DNA of 8,627 nucleotides from Mailhella sp. (GTDB lineage Bacteria; Desulfobacterota; Desulfovibrionia; Desulfovibrionales; Desulfovibrionaceae). Both the position numbers and the translations under genes were made by a program. The notes under the pieces were generated by a model. That model was not told the DNA's origin and ran no database searches. It was given only the letters and a program-made list of their open reading frames with translations. Shown here piece by piece: positions 1-7,797 of the stretch; the stretch's first letter is position 1; each line of letters opens with the position of its first letter. The DNA is taken from contig JAKSQA010000031.1 of the NCBI GenBank assembly GCA_024404335.1, positions 1 to 8,627 on the forward strand. The letters run 5' to 3'.

Positions 1-383
1 AGCGCTATGATCGAACTGCCCGCGGCGACAAAGGCAAGCCGCATGACTATGGCCCCCAGGATGCCGTAGTAGAGGACCCGGTGCTGGAAGGCATCCTTCA
101 CAGCGAATGATCCGAATATCGCCATCATGACGAAGAGGTTGTCGACCGAAAGCGACTCCTCCAGCAGATAGCCTGCTATGAACAGCTGCGCCTTGTCGAA
201 GCCTTCGCTCCAGCCGATGTAGCCGGCGAATCCGAAGGCCAGGGCCACCCAGACCAGCGTCCAGATCATCGCATCCCGTGCGGATACGGGCTTGTCACCG
301 TTATGGGCATGCAGGTCTATCCACAGGCATCCGATGACGATCAGGGAAAACAGGGCGATCTCAGGCAAAGAGTGTCCGTACAT
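1..383 (-). CDS. TerC/Alx-family integral membrane protein, probable manganese exporter (3' end outside window)
   Basis: The first 127 residues are visible; the rest lies beyond the left edge. The family consists of polytopic inner-membrane proteins, and Alx/TerC/YkoY members are associated with Mn2+ efflux. Seen here: a hydrophobic first helix (about residues 8-24), a short polar loop rich in His/Asp (HAHNGD, 25-30), a second helix (about 39-57), then the family hallmark GYLLEESLSVDNLFV at 71-85 with the conserved acidic and Asn residues, followed by QHRVLYYGILGAIVMR at 100-115. The ATG at 383-381 is preceded by AGGAG about 9 bases upstream, the only good start. The gene sits directly behind a manganese riboswitch, which supports a role in Mn2+ homeostasis rather than tellurite resistance. 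Family assignment is firm; the transported substrate is inferred from the riboswitch and the family. Confidence 0.92.
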   Translation of the reverse strand, partial: MYGHSLPEIALFSLIVIGCLWIDLHAHNGDKPVSARDAMIWTLVWVALAFGFAGYIGWSEGFDKAQLFIAGYLLEESLSVDNLFVMMAIFGSFAVKDAFQHRVLYYGILGAIVMRLAFVAAGSSIIA

Positions 384-412
384 GTTCCTTCTCCTTTTTG
401 CCGGAAGGAAAC

Positions 413-451
413 AAAAAAGACCTCCCGGCAGCGTTGCTGCCGCGAAGGTCT
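413..451 (-). terminator. Intrinsic terminator that forms the expression platform of the terC riboswitch
   Basis: In the minus-strand RNA, an outer stem AGACCT/AGGTCT and an inner stem GGCAGC/GCTGCC close on a 3-base loop (433-435), with a small mismatched interior, and run directly into six U residues (418-413). Its 5' arm (about 441-450) is the same stretch that forms the 3' arm of aptamer helix P1, so the two structures exclude each other. It ends about 30 bases before the terC start. This is the standard layout of a transcriptional ON switch: ligand-stabilised P1 prevents the terminator from forming. Confidence 0.88.
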
Positions 452-545
452 CACTTATCAGACGTGCTGACGGCAATGCCGGGTGCGAACACCATGCTGT
501 CGACATTGCCCGGGGCTCAAGACCCCAGCTACTCCCCTTAGCGCG
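441..545 (-). promoter_or_regulatory. yybP-ykoY manganese riboswitch aptamer upstream of terC
   Basis: The minus-strand RNA carries the family signature GGGGAGTAGC (537-528) at its 5' side and GTGAGACCTT (about 454-445) at its 3' side. Helix P1 pairs 536-539 and 541-543 with 448-445 and 443-441, with one mismatch. Between them are a GGGG/CCCC hairpin just after the signature, a perfect 7-bp helix GGCAATG/CATTGCC containing a GGTG-TTCG-CACC hairpin, and a short TCAG/CTGA hairpin before the 3' signature. The family binds Mn2+ at the junction of its two coaxial arms and commonly controls TerC/Alx and P-type ATPase genes, matching the downstream gene. Assignment is by recognised consensus and hand folding; no covariance search was run. 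Confidence 0.93.
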
Positions 546-552
546 TGGGAAG

Positions 553-582
553 AGTATGCCCGAGCATCCCCCGGTCTGTCAA
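553..582 (-). promoter_or_regulatory. Sigma70-type promoter of the terC riboswitch transcript
   Basis: A perfect TTGACA (-35, 582-577) and CATACT (-10, 558-553, 4 of 6 matches to TATAAT) are separated by 18 bases. The predicted start is the A near 546, only a few bases before the 5' arm of aptamer helix P1, exactly where a riboswitch transcript should begin. The placement relative to the aptamer makes the call stronger than the hexamers alone. Confidence 0.8.
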
Positions 583-629
583 CGGAGAAACGCCGGAGAG
601 TCTGCGCCGCGCCTGGCTTCACACAGGGG

Positions 630-659
630 AAAAGCGCCCATCCTGCAGCAGGCGGCGCT
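630..659 (-). terminator. Probable intrinsic terminator of the osmC-like gene
   Basis: Starting within the TAG stop of the OsmC-like gene, the minus-strand RNA can form AGCGCC/GGCGCT (659-654 with 638-633) around an inner CCTG-CTG-CAGG hairpin, followed by four U residues. The stem is interrupted and the U tract is short, so efficiency is uncertain. The position fits: directly after a gene and before the separate terC promoter. Confidence 0.55.
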
Positions 660-1074
660 ACAGCATGGACGTATTCAGCGCAACTTCCATGCCCCTGAAC
701 AGGGAACGCGTGATCATGCAGCCCTTCACGATGGAAAGGCAGTGCCCGACCTCCTCCCGGTCGGCATCGCCGGGATCGACCATGATATCCAGCTCAACCC
801 TTGTGACCATGGAAACGCCGTCTACGGTTTCCTTTACCGCCCTGCCGGAAGCCTTTATGCCGGCGTACTGCACGTCGCGTGCGAGCATGGCCGCACTCAG
901 CGTGCCGCAGATGCAGTTCAGCGCCGCGCCGACAAGAAGGGACCTCGCCGTCCCCTGCCTCTCGCCTATCCCCACGGAATCGAAATCGGCATGTATCTCT
1001 CCGAGGAGAGGATGCCCCGACCTGAATACGAAGCCCCGAGGGGTCTGCTCAAATTCAACAACACCGTCTTTCAT
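658..1074 (-). CDS. OsmC/Ohr-superfamily protein (thiol peroxidase-like fold)
   Basis: A 138-residue protein, the usual length for single-domain OsmC-like proteins. Superfamily members reduce organic hydroperoxides with a cysteine pair, though many YhfA-like members have no proven activity. Seen here: an N-terminal beta-rich part, a central helix with ALNCICGTLSAAMLAR (51-66) holding C54 and C56 where the first reactive Cys is expected, and KGCMITRSLFRG (117-128) with C119 where the second Cys of the usual CPVS-type motif lies. C112 is extra. ATG at 1074 was chosen because GGAG lies 5 bases upstream and the family homology begins there; an in-frame ATG at 1167 would add 31 unrelated residues. 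The gene stands alone between aat and the terC riboswitch on the same strand. Substrate and true peroxidase activity are unknown. Confidence 0.85.
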   Translation of the reverse strand: MKDGVVEFEQTPRGFVFRSGHPLLGEIHADFDSVGIGERQGTARSLLVGAALNCICGTLSAAMLARDVQYAGIKASGRAVKETVDGVSMVTRVELDIMVDPGDADREEVGHCLSIVKGCMITRSLFRGMEVALNTSML

Positions 1075-1105
1075 ACCTGCTCCGCACTGTTTTTTACTTC
1101 TTATG

Positions 1106-1149
1106 CACACACAACGCACTGCAGCTGCCGACAATATCGAAGGTGTGTG
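1106..1149. repeat. Spaced inverted repeat in the leader of the osmC-like gene
   Basis: Seven-base arms (CACACAC at 1106-1112, GTGTGTG at 1143-1149) flank 30 bases that include the palindrome GCAGCTGC. It lies in the 196-base gap (1075-1270) between aat and the osmC-like gene, about 32 bases upstream of the osmC-like start. It could be a stem in the mRNA leader or an operator, but the arms are simple dinucleotide repeats and may be chance. I found no convincing promoter or aat terminator elsewhere in this gap. Confidence 0.3.
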
Positions 1150-1680
1150 ATTTCTCCTCATCCCCATTCGGAAAGCATCGCCGCCCGACCGAGATGCCGT
1201 TCTTCACACCGGACTGCGAAAATCCGCCTGCCCCGCACGGTCAAAACAGAGAGAGGCCTCCGCCGGCACATCACAGAAGGGCGGAAAGCCTCCGGAGGAA
1301 GTCGGCCCGCGGAATTTCCACGGCCCCGAACCTCACCATGTGCTGCGTCGTCTGCTGGCAGTCTATCATTCCGATTCCTGACCTGACCGCCACGGCGCAC
1401 AGCTCCACCACGGCGGCCTTCGACGCCTCGGGGACCGTGTGGAACATCGACTCGCCGAAAAAGACTCCGCCGAGGCGCACGCCGTACAGGCCGCCCACGA
1501 GTCCGCCGTCCTGGAAGACCTCAAGGGAATGGGCATATCCCGCCCTGTGCAGGCCGGTATATGCCTCAATCATGTCAGGCACGATCCACGTTCCGTCCTG
1601 ACCGGGACGGGAAGCGCCTGCGCATGCGCTGATGACCCGGCAGAAGCAGGAATCCCAGGAGAATGCGAATCGCCCGGAGT

Positions 1681-4200
<2,520 letters not shown>

Positions 4201-4210
4201 AATACGGCTC

Positions 4211-4522
4211 CTATTCCTCTTCCATCGTGCAGAGAAGGGGGTAGCCCGCCTCGCGGGCGAGCCGCGCCGTCTTTTCCACACGGAATTCGGCAAGCTCCCG
4301 GGGGTAGACCCCGCACACGCCCTGCCCTTCCTTATGCACGGCCATCATGATCTCCACGGCTTCCTGACTGGTCTTGCGGAAGACCCCCGTCAGTATGGAC
4401 ACCACGAAATCCATGGTGGTGTAGTCGTCGTTGTGAAGGATGACCCTGTACAGGGAAGGCTCCCTGATGTCGTCCTCGACAATGACGCCGGACTCAAGCC
4501 CGGGCTCAGCTGCCGCACCCAT
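4211..4522 (-). CDS. clpS: ClpS adaptor for N-degron substrates
   Basis: This small cytosolic adaptor binds the N domain of ClpA and hands over proteins with N-terminal Leu, Phe, Tyr or Trp. At 103 residues it is typical. A short flexible N-terminal tail precedes the core YRVILHNDDYTTMDFVV (25-41). N31, D32, D33, T35, M37, M59, V62 and H63 match the N-degron pocket residues known from E. coli and Caulobacter ClpS, and GYPLLCTMEEE forms the usual C terminus. The ATG at 4522 has GGAG 6 bases upstream, and this GGAG lies in the last codons and stop of prfA. There are 3 bases to prfA upstream and 10 to clpA downstream, so the three are clearly co-translated. Confidence 0.96.
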   Translation of the reverse strand: MGAAAEPGLESGVIVEDDIREPSLYRVILHNDDYTTMDFVVSILTGVFRKTSQEAVEIMMAVHKEGQGVCGVYPRELAEFRVEKTARLAREAGYPLLCTMEEE

Positions 4523-4525
4523 GGC

Positions 4526-5593
4526 CTACTCCGTTTCGGCCTTGAGGGCATCGGCCTGCGCCTGGGAGGCGAGGGCCTCGATCATGTCCTCGATCTCACC
4601 TTCCATGAAGCGGTCGAGGGAATACATGGTCAGGTTGATGCGATGGTCGGTCACACGGCCCTGGGGGAAGTTATAGGTGCGGATGCGCTCCGACCTGTCA
4701 CCGCTGCCGACCTGGGAACGGCGCTCGGCGGCTTCGGCCGAATGCTGCTTCTCCTGTTCAGCCTGAAGGATGCGCGACGCAAGGACCTTCATGGCGCGGG
4801 CCTTGTTCTTGTGCTGGGAACGCTCATCCTCGCAGGTCACGACGACGCCCGTGGGGATGTGGGTGATGCGCACCGCCGACTCCGTCTTGTTGACGTGCTG
4901 GCCGCCGGCGCCGGAAGCCCTGTAGACGTCGATACGGAGGTCTTCGGGCTTGAGGTTGACGTCGACCTCCTCGGCCTCGGGCATGACGGCCACGGTGGCG
5001 GCAGAGGTATGGATGCGGCCCTGCGATTCGGTGACGGGCACGCGCTGCACGCGGTGGGTGCCGGACTCGTAGCGGAGATGGCTGTAGACGCGCTTGCCGG
5101 TGACGAGCGCGATGACTTCCCTGTAGCCGCCTCCGTCGGTAGCCATCTCGGAGATGATCTCGACCTTCCAGTTCTTCAGTGCCGCATAGCGGCAGGACAT
5201 GTGGAAGAGGTCGGCGGCGAAAAGCGCGGCCTCGTCGCCGCCCGTTCCCGCACGGACTTCGAGCACGGTGTTCTTCTCATCGAGGGGGTCGGGCGGAAGC
5301 AGGAGGATGCGGAGCTGGTGCTCGCGCTCGGGCATCTCGGCCTCGATGCGGCGGATCTCCTCCTGCGCCATCTCGCGGATGTCATGGTCCTCGTCGGAAA
5401 GCAGCTCGCGGTTCTCCTCAAGCTGTTCCTTGAGCTCACGGTATTCGCGGAAAGCCATGACGACGGGCTCAAGGTCGGCGCGGGCCTTCGCGGTCTTGCG
5501 GAATGCGTCCTGATCAGAGAGAACCGCGGGATCGGCAAGGGACCCCTCCAGCTCCACATAGCGCTTTTCGAGATTTTCCAGTTTGGCGAACAT
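4526..5593 (-). CDS. prfA: Peptide chain release factor 1
   Basis: RF1 recognises UAA and UAG in the ribosomal A site and triggers peptide release. Domain order is normal: N-terminal helical domain 1 (about 1-100), then the core. Counting from the first of two ATGs, the stop-codon reading motif PVT is at 187-189 (RF1 type, not the SPF of RF2), GGQ at 231-233 in [16 protein letters not shown], and the C-terminal [19 protein letters not shown]. The GGQ glutamine is normally methylated by PrmC. Two adjacent ATGs exist, at 5596 and 5593; the second is preferred because GGAG lies 6 bases before it but only 3 before the first. The upstream gene stops at 5597, directly against the first ATG. Every gene in this cluster from rpmE to clpS ends in TAG, an RF1 codon. 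Confidence 0.97.
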   Translation of the reverse strand: MFAKLENLEKRYVELEGSLADPAVLSDQDAFRKTAKARADLEPVVMAFREYRELKEQLEENRELLSDEDHDIREMAQEEIRRIEAEMPEREHQLRILLLPPDPLDEKNTVLEVRAGTGGDEAALFAADLFHMSCRYAALKNWKVEIISEMATDGGGYREVIALVTGKRVYSHLRYESGTHRVQRVPVTESQGRIHTSAATVAVMPEAEEVDVNLKPEDLRIDVYRASGAGGQHVNKTESAVRITHIPTGVVVTCEDERSQHKNKARAMKVLASRILQAEQEKQHSAEAAERRSQVGSGDRSERIRTYNFPQGRVTDHRINLTMYSLDRFMEGEIEDMIEALASQAQADALKAETE

Positions 5594-5596
5594 CAT

Positions 5597-6589
5597 CTAC
5601 TCCGTGACATTATCGGCAGGTGAGGGAAATCGGGAGGACCACGGACCATCCGGTCCAAGCGCCTCCCGCAGCGATGCGATGGCTACTTCCATCTGAAGGT
5701 CATCGGGCTCGCGGGTGGTCAGCAGCTGAAGGAACATGCCGGGGGCCCTCAGCATCGTCCGGCAGACGCCTTCCCGCATTGCGGCCGCGCCGCGTATGAG
5801 CTCGTAGGCAAGCGACCCGACGGGAACGATAAGCAGCATCTTGAACAGCACGATGACGGCATGCCTGATGACAGGCTGCGCCGGGCTCCACACCGCGAGA
5901 AGAAGCGGGACCGCGGCGGCATGGACGAGTATGGCTATGGAAAGCACGAACAGGAGGAAGGTCGTGCCGCAGCGGGGGTGGAGCCGGCTCCGGCCCCGCA
6001 CCGTCTCGACCGTCACAGGGCCTCCCGCCTCGAAGGCGTTGATGGCCTTATGCTCCGCGCCGTGATACTGAAAGACCCTGCGGACATCGTCCATGCAGGA
6101 TATGGCTGTTATATAGCCAAGAAATATCAGATACTTGAAAAGCCCATCCCAGAGGTGGAAGGAAAAGGCTTCCATATCGCCGCCCAGCCCCGCCGCCTGC
6201 ATGAGCATGGCGAGGATATGGGGCGCCGCCACGAACAGAAGCATGGCGGCCGCCAGTGCGGCAAGAAAGGTGAACACGGCCTGGCTGCGCGACATCTGCC
6301 CGCCGTCTCCGCCTGACGCGAGATCGGCGGAGCGGTTCAGCGCGGCGACGCCGTTGACCAGCGTTTCGACAAGGATGGGGAATCCCCGCAGGAAGCGGAT
6401 GGCGCGGATCGAGGAGGGCCCTATGGTCCTCCAGGCCTTCCGCTCGACCGAAATCGACCCGTCGGGGCGTCTCACGGCAAGCGCAGAGGCATTGCCGCTG
6501 CGCATGAGCACGCCCTCCATCACGGCCTGCCCGCCTACCAGCGGAAGCTCGGAAGATGCGGCGATAAGTGCGGTGAATCCCCGAAACAT
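5597..6589 (-). CDS. DUF1385 (YqhQ-like) conserved membrane protein of unknown function
   Basis: A 330-residue protein of a widespread but uncharacterised family, repeatedly found beside rpmE and prfA. Family motifs seen: VGGQAVMEGVLMRS (18-31), YHGAEHKAINAFE (175-187), HPRCGTTFLLF (204-214) and TTREPDD (291-297). About four membrane segments are visible (roughly 103-124, 146-165, 210-232, 244-262). The conserved His/Cys motifs look like a possible metal or active site at the membrane, which is only an inference. The ATG at 6589 has AGGA 6 bases upstream and begins 12 bases after the U tract of the rpmE terminator. The TAG stop overlaps the ribosome-binding site of prfA, so expression of the two is coupled. 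No specific function can be assigned. Confidence 0.93.
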   Translation of the reverse strand: MFRGFTALIAASSELPLVGGQAVMEGVLMRSGNASALAVRRPDGSISVERKAWRTIGPSSIRAIRFLRGFPILVETLVNGVAALNRSADLASGGDGGQMSRSQAVFTFLAALAAAMLLFVAAPHILAMLMQAAGLGGDMEAFSFHLWDGLFKYLIFLGYITAISCMDDVRRVFQYHGAEHKAINAFEAGGPVTVETVRGRSRLHPRCGTTFLLFVLSIAILVHAAAVPLLLAVWSPAQPVIRHAVIVLFKMLLIVPVGSLAYELIRGAAAMREGVCRTMLRAPGMFLQLLTTREPDDLQMEVAIASLREALGPDGPWSSRFPSPADNVTE

Positions 6590-6601
6590 ATACGGTCCTG
6601 T

Positions 6602-6637
6602 AAAAAATCAAAAGCCTCCCCGGATTCCCGGGGAGGC
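6602..6637 (-). terminator. Strong intrinsic terminator between rpmE and the DUF1385 gene
   Basis: A perfect 10-bp stem GCCTCCCCGG/CCGGGGAGGC (6637-6628 with 6623-6614) closes on a 4-base loop and is followed by TTTTGATTTTTT in the minus-strand RNA. A weaker CCGGCG/CGCCGG hairpin lies just before it (about 6643-6662). Only 12 bases separate the U tract from the next start codon, so it probably acts as a partial terminator that sets rpmE high relative to the rest of the cluster. Confidence 0.92.
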
Positions 6638-6670
6638 CCGTCCCGGCGCAAAACGACGCCGGCACATGTG

Positions 6671-6880
6671 CTACTTTGCGAACTTGGCGTACTTCTTGCG
6701 GAAGCGGTCGATACGGCCGGCGGTGTCGACGAAGCGCTGCTTGCCGGTGAAGAACGGATGGCAGGCAGAGCAGATTTCGACGTTCACGACTTCTCCCTTG
6801 GTGGAAAGGACTTCCACGACGTTGCCGCATGCGCAGACGAGCTTGGCCTTGTAGACTTTGGGATGGATGCCTTCTTTCAT
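6671..6880 (-). CDS. rpmE: Ribosomal protein bL31, zinc-binding type
   Basis: This protein of the 50S subunit forms part of the B1b bridge to the 30S head. At 69 residues it matches type A bL31. C16 and C18 (CAC) with C37 and C40 (CSAC) form the zinc site of the C+ form, the version that is replaced by a Cys-less paralogue under zinc limitation in many bacteria. Start [10 protein letters not shown] is typical, the family ending [23 protein letters not shown] is complete, and AGGAG lies 7 bases upstream of the ATG at 6880. It is the first gene of the minus-strand cluster and is followed by its own terminator. Confidence 0.97.
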   Translation of the reverse strand: MKEGIHPKVYKAKLVCACGNVVEVLSTKGEVVNVEICSACHPFFTGKQRFVDTAGRIDRFRKKYAKFAK

Positions 6881-6884
6881 GATG

Positions 6885-6897
6885 CTACTCCTCGTAG
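6885..6897 (-). promoter_or_regulatory. rpmE ribosome-binding site in the loop of a small hairpin
   Basis: The minus-strand RNA reads CTACGAGGAGTAG: a 4-bp CTAC/GTAG stem with the Shine-Dalgarno core in and beside its loop, 7 bases from the ATG. The stem is short, so it may simply present the site or be chance. Confidence 0.4.
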
Positions 6898-6993
6898 ATT
6901 TTGCGGACCCACGGGTTCGCCCATACCCACCCTGGCAGGCGGACAGTCGCCTAGTCGCCCGATTTACCGCAGCATTGAAGAAACAATCACCGG

Positions 6994-7022
6994 ACTATAT
7001 GTGCTTTCCCGATGTTAGTCCA
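6994..7022 (-). promoter_or_regulatory. Probable sigma70 promoter for rpmE and the downstream cluster
   Basis: TGGACT (-35, 7022-7017, 4 of 6) and TATAGT (-10, 6999-6994, 5 of 6) are spaced by 17 bases on the minus strand. The predicted start near 6987 gives a leader of about 105 bases before rpmE, long enough to carry control structure; a CGAACC/GGTCCG-type hairpin can be drawn at about 6903-6918. The call is from hexamer matching by eye. Confidence 0.5.
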
Positions 7023-7062
7023 GCGATTTTCCTCCATTCCGTTTATTTTTCTTCCAATCAGC

Positions 7063-7091
7063 TGGACGAAATGGCCTGCGGGAGCTATATA
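7063..7091 (+). promoter_or_regulatory. Candidate promoter directly in front of the siroheme gene
   Basis: TGGACG (-35, 7063-7068, 4 of 6) and TATATA (-10, 7086-7091, 4 of 6) are spaced by 17 bases. The predicted start near 7098 falls one base before the ATG at 7099, which would make the mRNA leaderless. A weaker alternative is TTGAAG at 6975-6980 with TATGTG at 6998-7003, which would give a leader of about 90 bases. Confidence 0.35.
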
Positions 7092-7123
7092 TGGCGTCAT
7101 GCGATACTACCCTGTTTCCCTAG
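7091..7123 (+). other. Ten-codon open frame overlapping the start of the siroheme gene
   Basis: ATG at 7091 has GGAG 6 bases upstream, a better site than the gene start at 7099, and encodes MASCDTTLFP before a TAG at 7121-7123. It is out of frame with the larger gene. It could be a translated leader that lowers or couples translation, or it could be chance; no conservation can be judged here. Confidence 0.2.
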
Positions 7124-7797
7124 ATCTTCATGGCATCCGATGCCTTGTCGTCGGCGCCGGGCGCGTAGGCCGCCGCAAGATAGGAACCCTCCTTGAATGC
7201 GGGCCGGCATCCATTGTCGTCCTTGATCCGGGGCTGGACGGCGTGCCTGCGGAATTCGCCGATGCTGCGGCATGCGGCGCCGTGGTCTTCCGGAAAAGCC
7301 CCTTCAGCCCTGAGGACATCGAGGGCATGGGGCTTGTCTTCGCCGCCACCCCCTCCGCCGAGGTCAACACGCGGATAGCGCAGGCCTGCCGGAAAAAAGG
7401 CATACTCTGCAATGTCGCAGGGCCTGCCGATGACGGGGTTTCGGGCTCATTCCTGGTCCCCGCCCACCTCCAGGAGGGCCGCATAACGCTTACGGTCTCC
7501 ACGGAGGGCGGGAGCCCTGCCCTCTCGCGTGCGCTCAAGCACGATCTGAAGGCGCTCATCGGCAGGGGGTATCCCCTTCTGGCCGACCTGCTCGATGCCA
7601 TCCGCCCCCATGTGCTTGCCCTCGGGCTGGGGTCGGATGCCGATGCGGACATATTCCGTGCGATATGCGCACGGCCTCTGCGGGACAGCCTCGCCGAGGC
7701 TCTTGCCCGGGGCGATGCTCCGCAGGCCGACGCCCTGCTCTCACAGGTGCTTCCTGCCGAACTGAATTTCTCCACCAACGAGATTCTGCATGACTGA
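7099..7797 (+). CDS. Precorrin-2 dehydrogenase / sirohydrochlorin ferrochelatase (Met8/SirC-like)
   Basis: Oxidises precorrin-2 to sirohydrochlorin with NAD+; family members of the Met8 and CysG type also insert Fe2+ to give siroheme. Length is 232 residues. Seen: the NAD-binding fold with GAGRVGRRK (19-27), then FAATPSAEVN (81-90), a segment CNVAGPADDGVSGSFLVPA (104-122) with D111 and D112 where the catalytic Asp of Met8/CysG lies, and STEGGSPALSRALK (134-147). The usual NxxDDP pattern is slightly altered, so chelatase activity is less sure than dehydrogenase. ATG at 7099 is where family similarity begins (MRYYPVSLDL); upstream in-frame ATG at 7012 adds 29 unrelated residues. The nearest GGGAG is 14 bases away, too far for a normal site. 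In sulfate reducers siroheme feeds sulfite reductase and the alternative heme pathway. It overlaps the next gene by 8 bases. Confidence 0.9.
   Translation: MRYYPVSLDLHGIRCLVVGAGRVGRRKIGTLLECGPASIVVLDPGLDGVPAEFADAAACGAVVFRKSPFSPEDIEGMGLVFAATPSAEVNTRIAQACRKKGILCNVAGPADDGVSGSFLVPAHLQEGRITLTVSTEGGSPALSRALKHDLKALIGRGYPLLADLLDAIRPHVLALGLGSDADADIFRAICARPLRDSLAEALARGDAPQADALLSQVLPAELNFSTNEILHD

Noticed and set aside
1075..1167. Upstream ATG for the osmC-like gene at 1167
   Set aside because: The added residues do not look like family sequence, and the ATG at 1074 has GGAG at a good distance.
1262..1300. Palindromes CCTCCGGAGG and GAGGCCTC around the aat stop as a terminator
   Set aside because: They have no usable loop and no U tract follows at the right distance, so a terminator cannot be supported.
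292..1386. A 364-residue open frame on the plus strand
   Set aside because: It crosses terC, its riboswitch, the osmC-like gene and the end of aat on the opposite strand and resembles no family.
4201..4293. Upstream ATG for clpA at 4293
   Set aside because: The extra 31 Arg-rich residues are read from the end of clpS in another frame; ATG 4200 has a good ribosome-binding site and the family start.
6901..6970. Possible tRNA suggested by a GGTTCG motif
   Set aside because: No matching 7-bp acceptor stem or anticodon arm can be drawn on either strand; the motif is isolated in the rpmE leader region.
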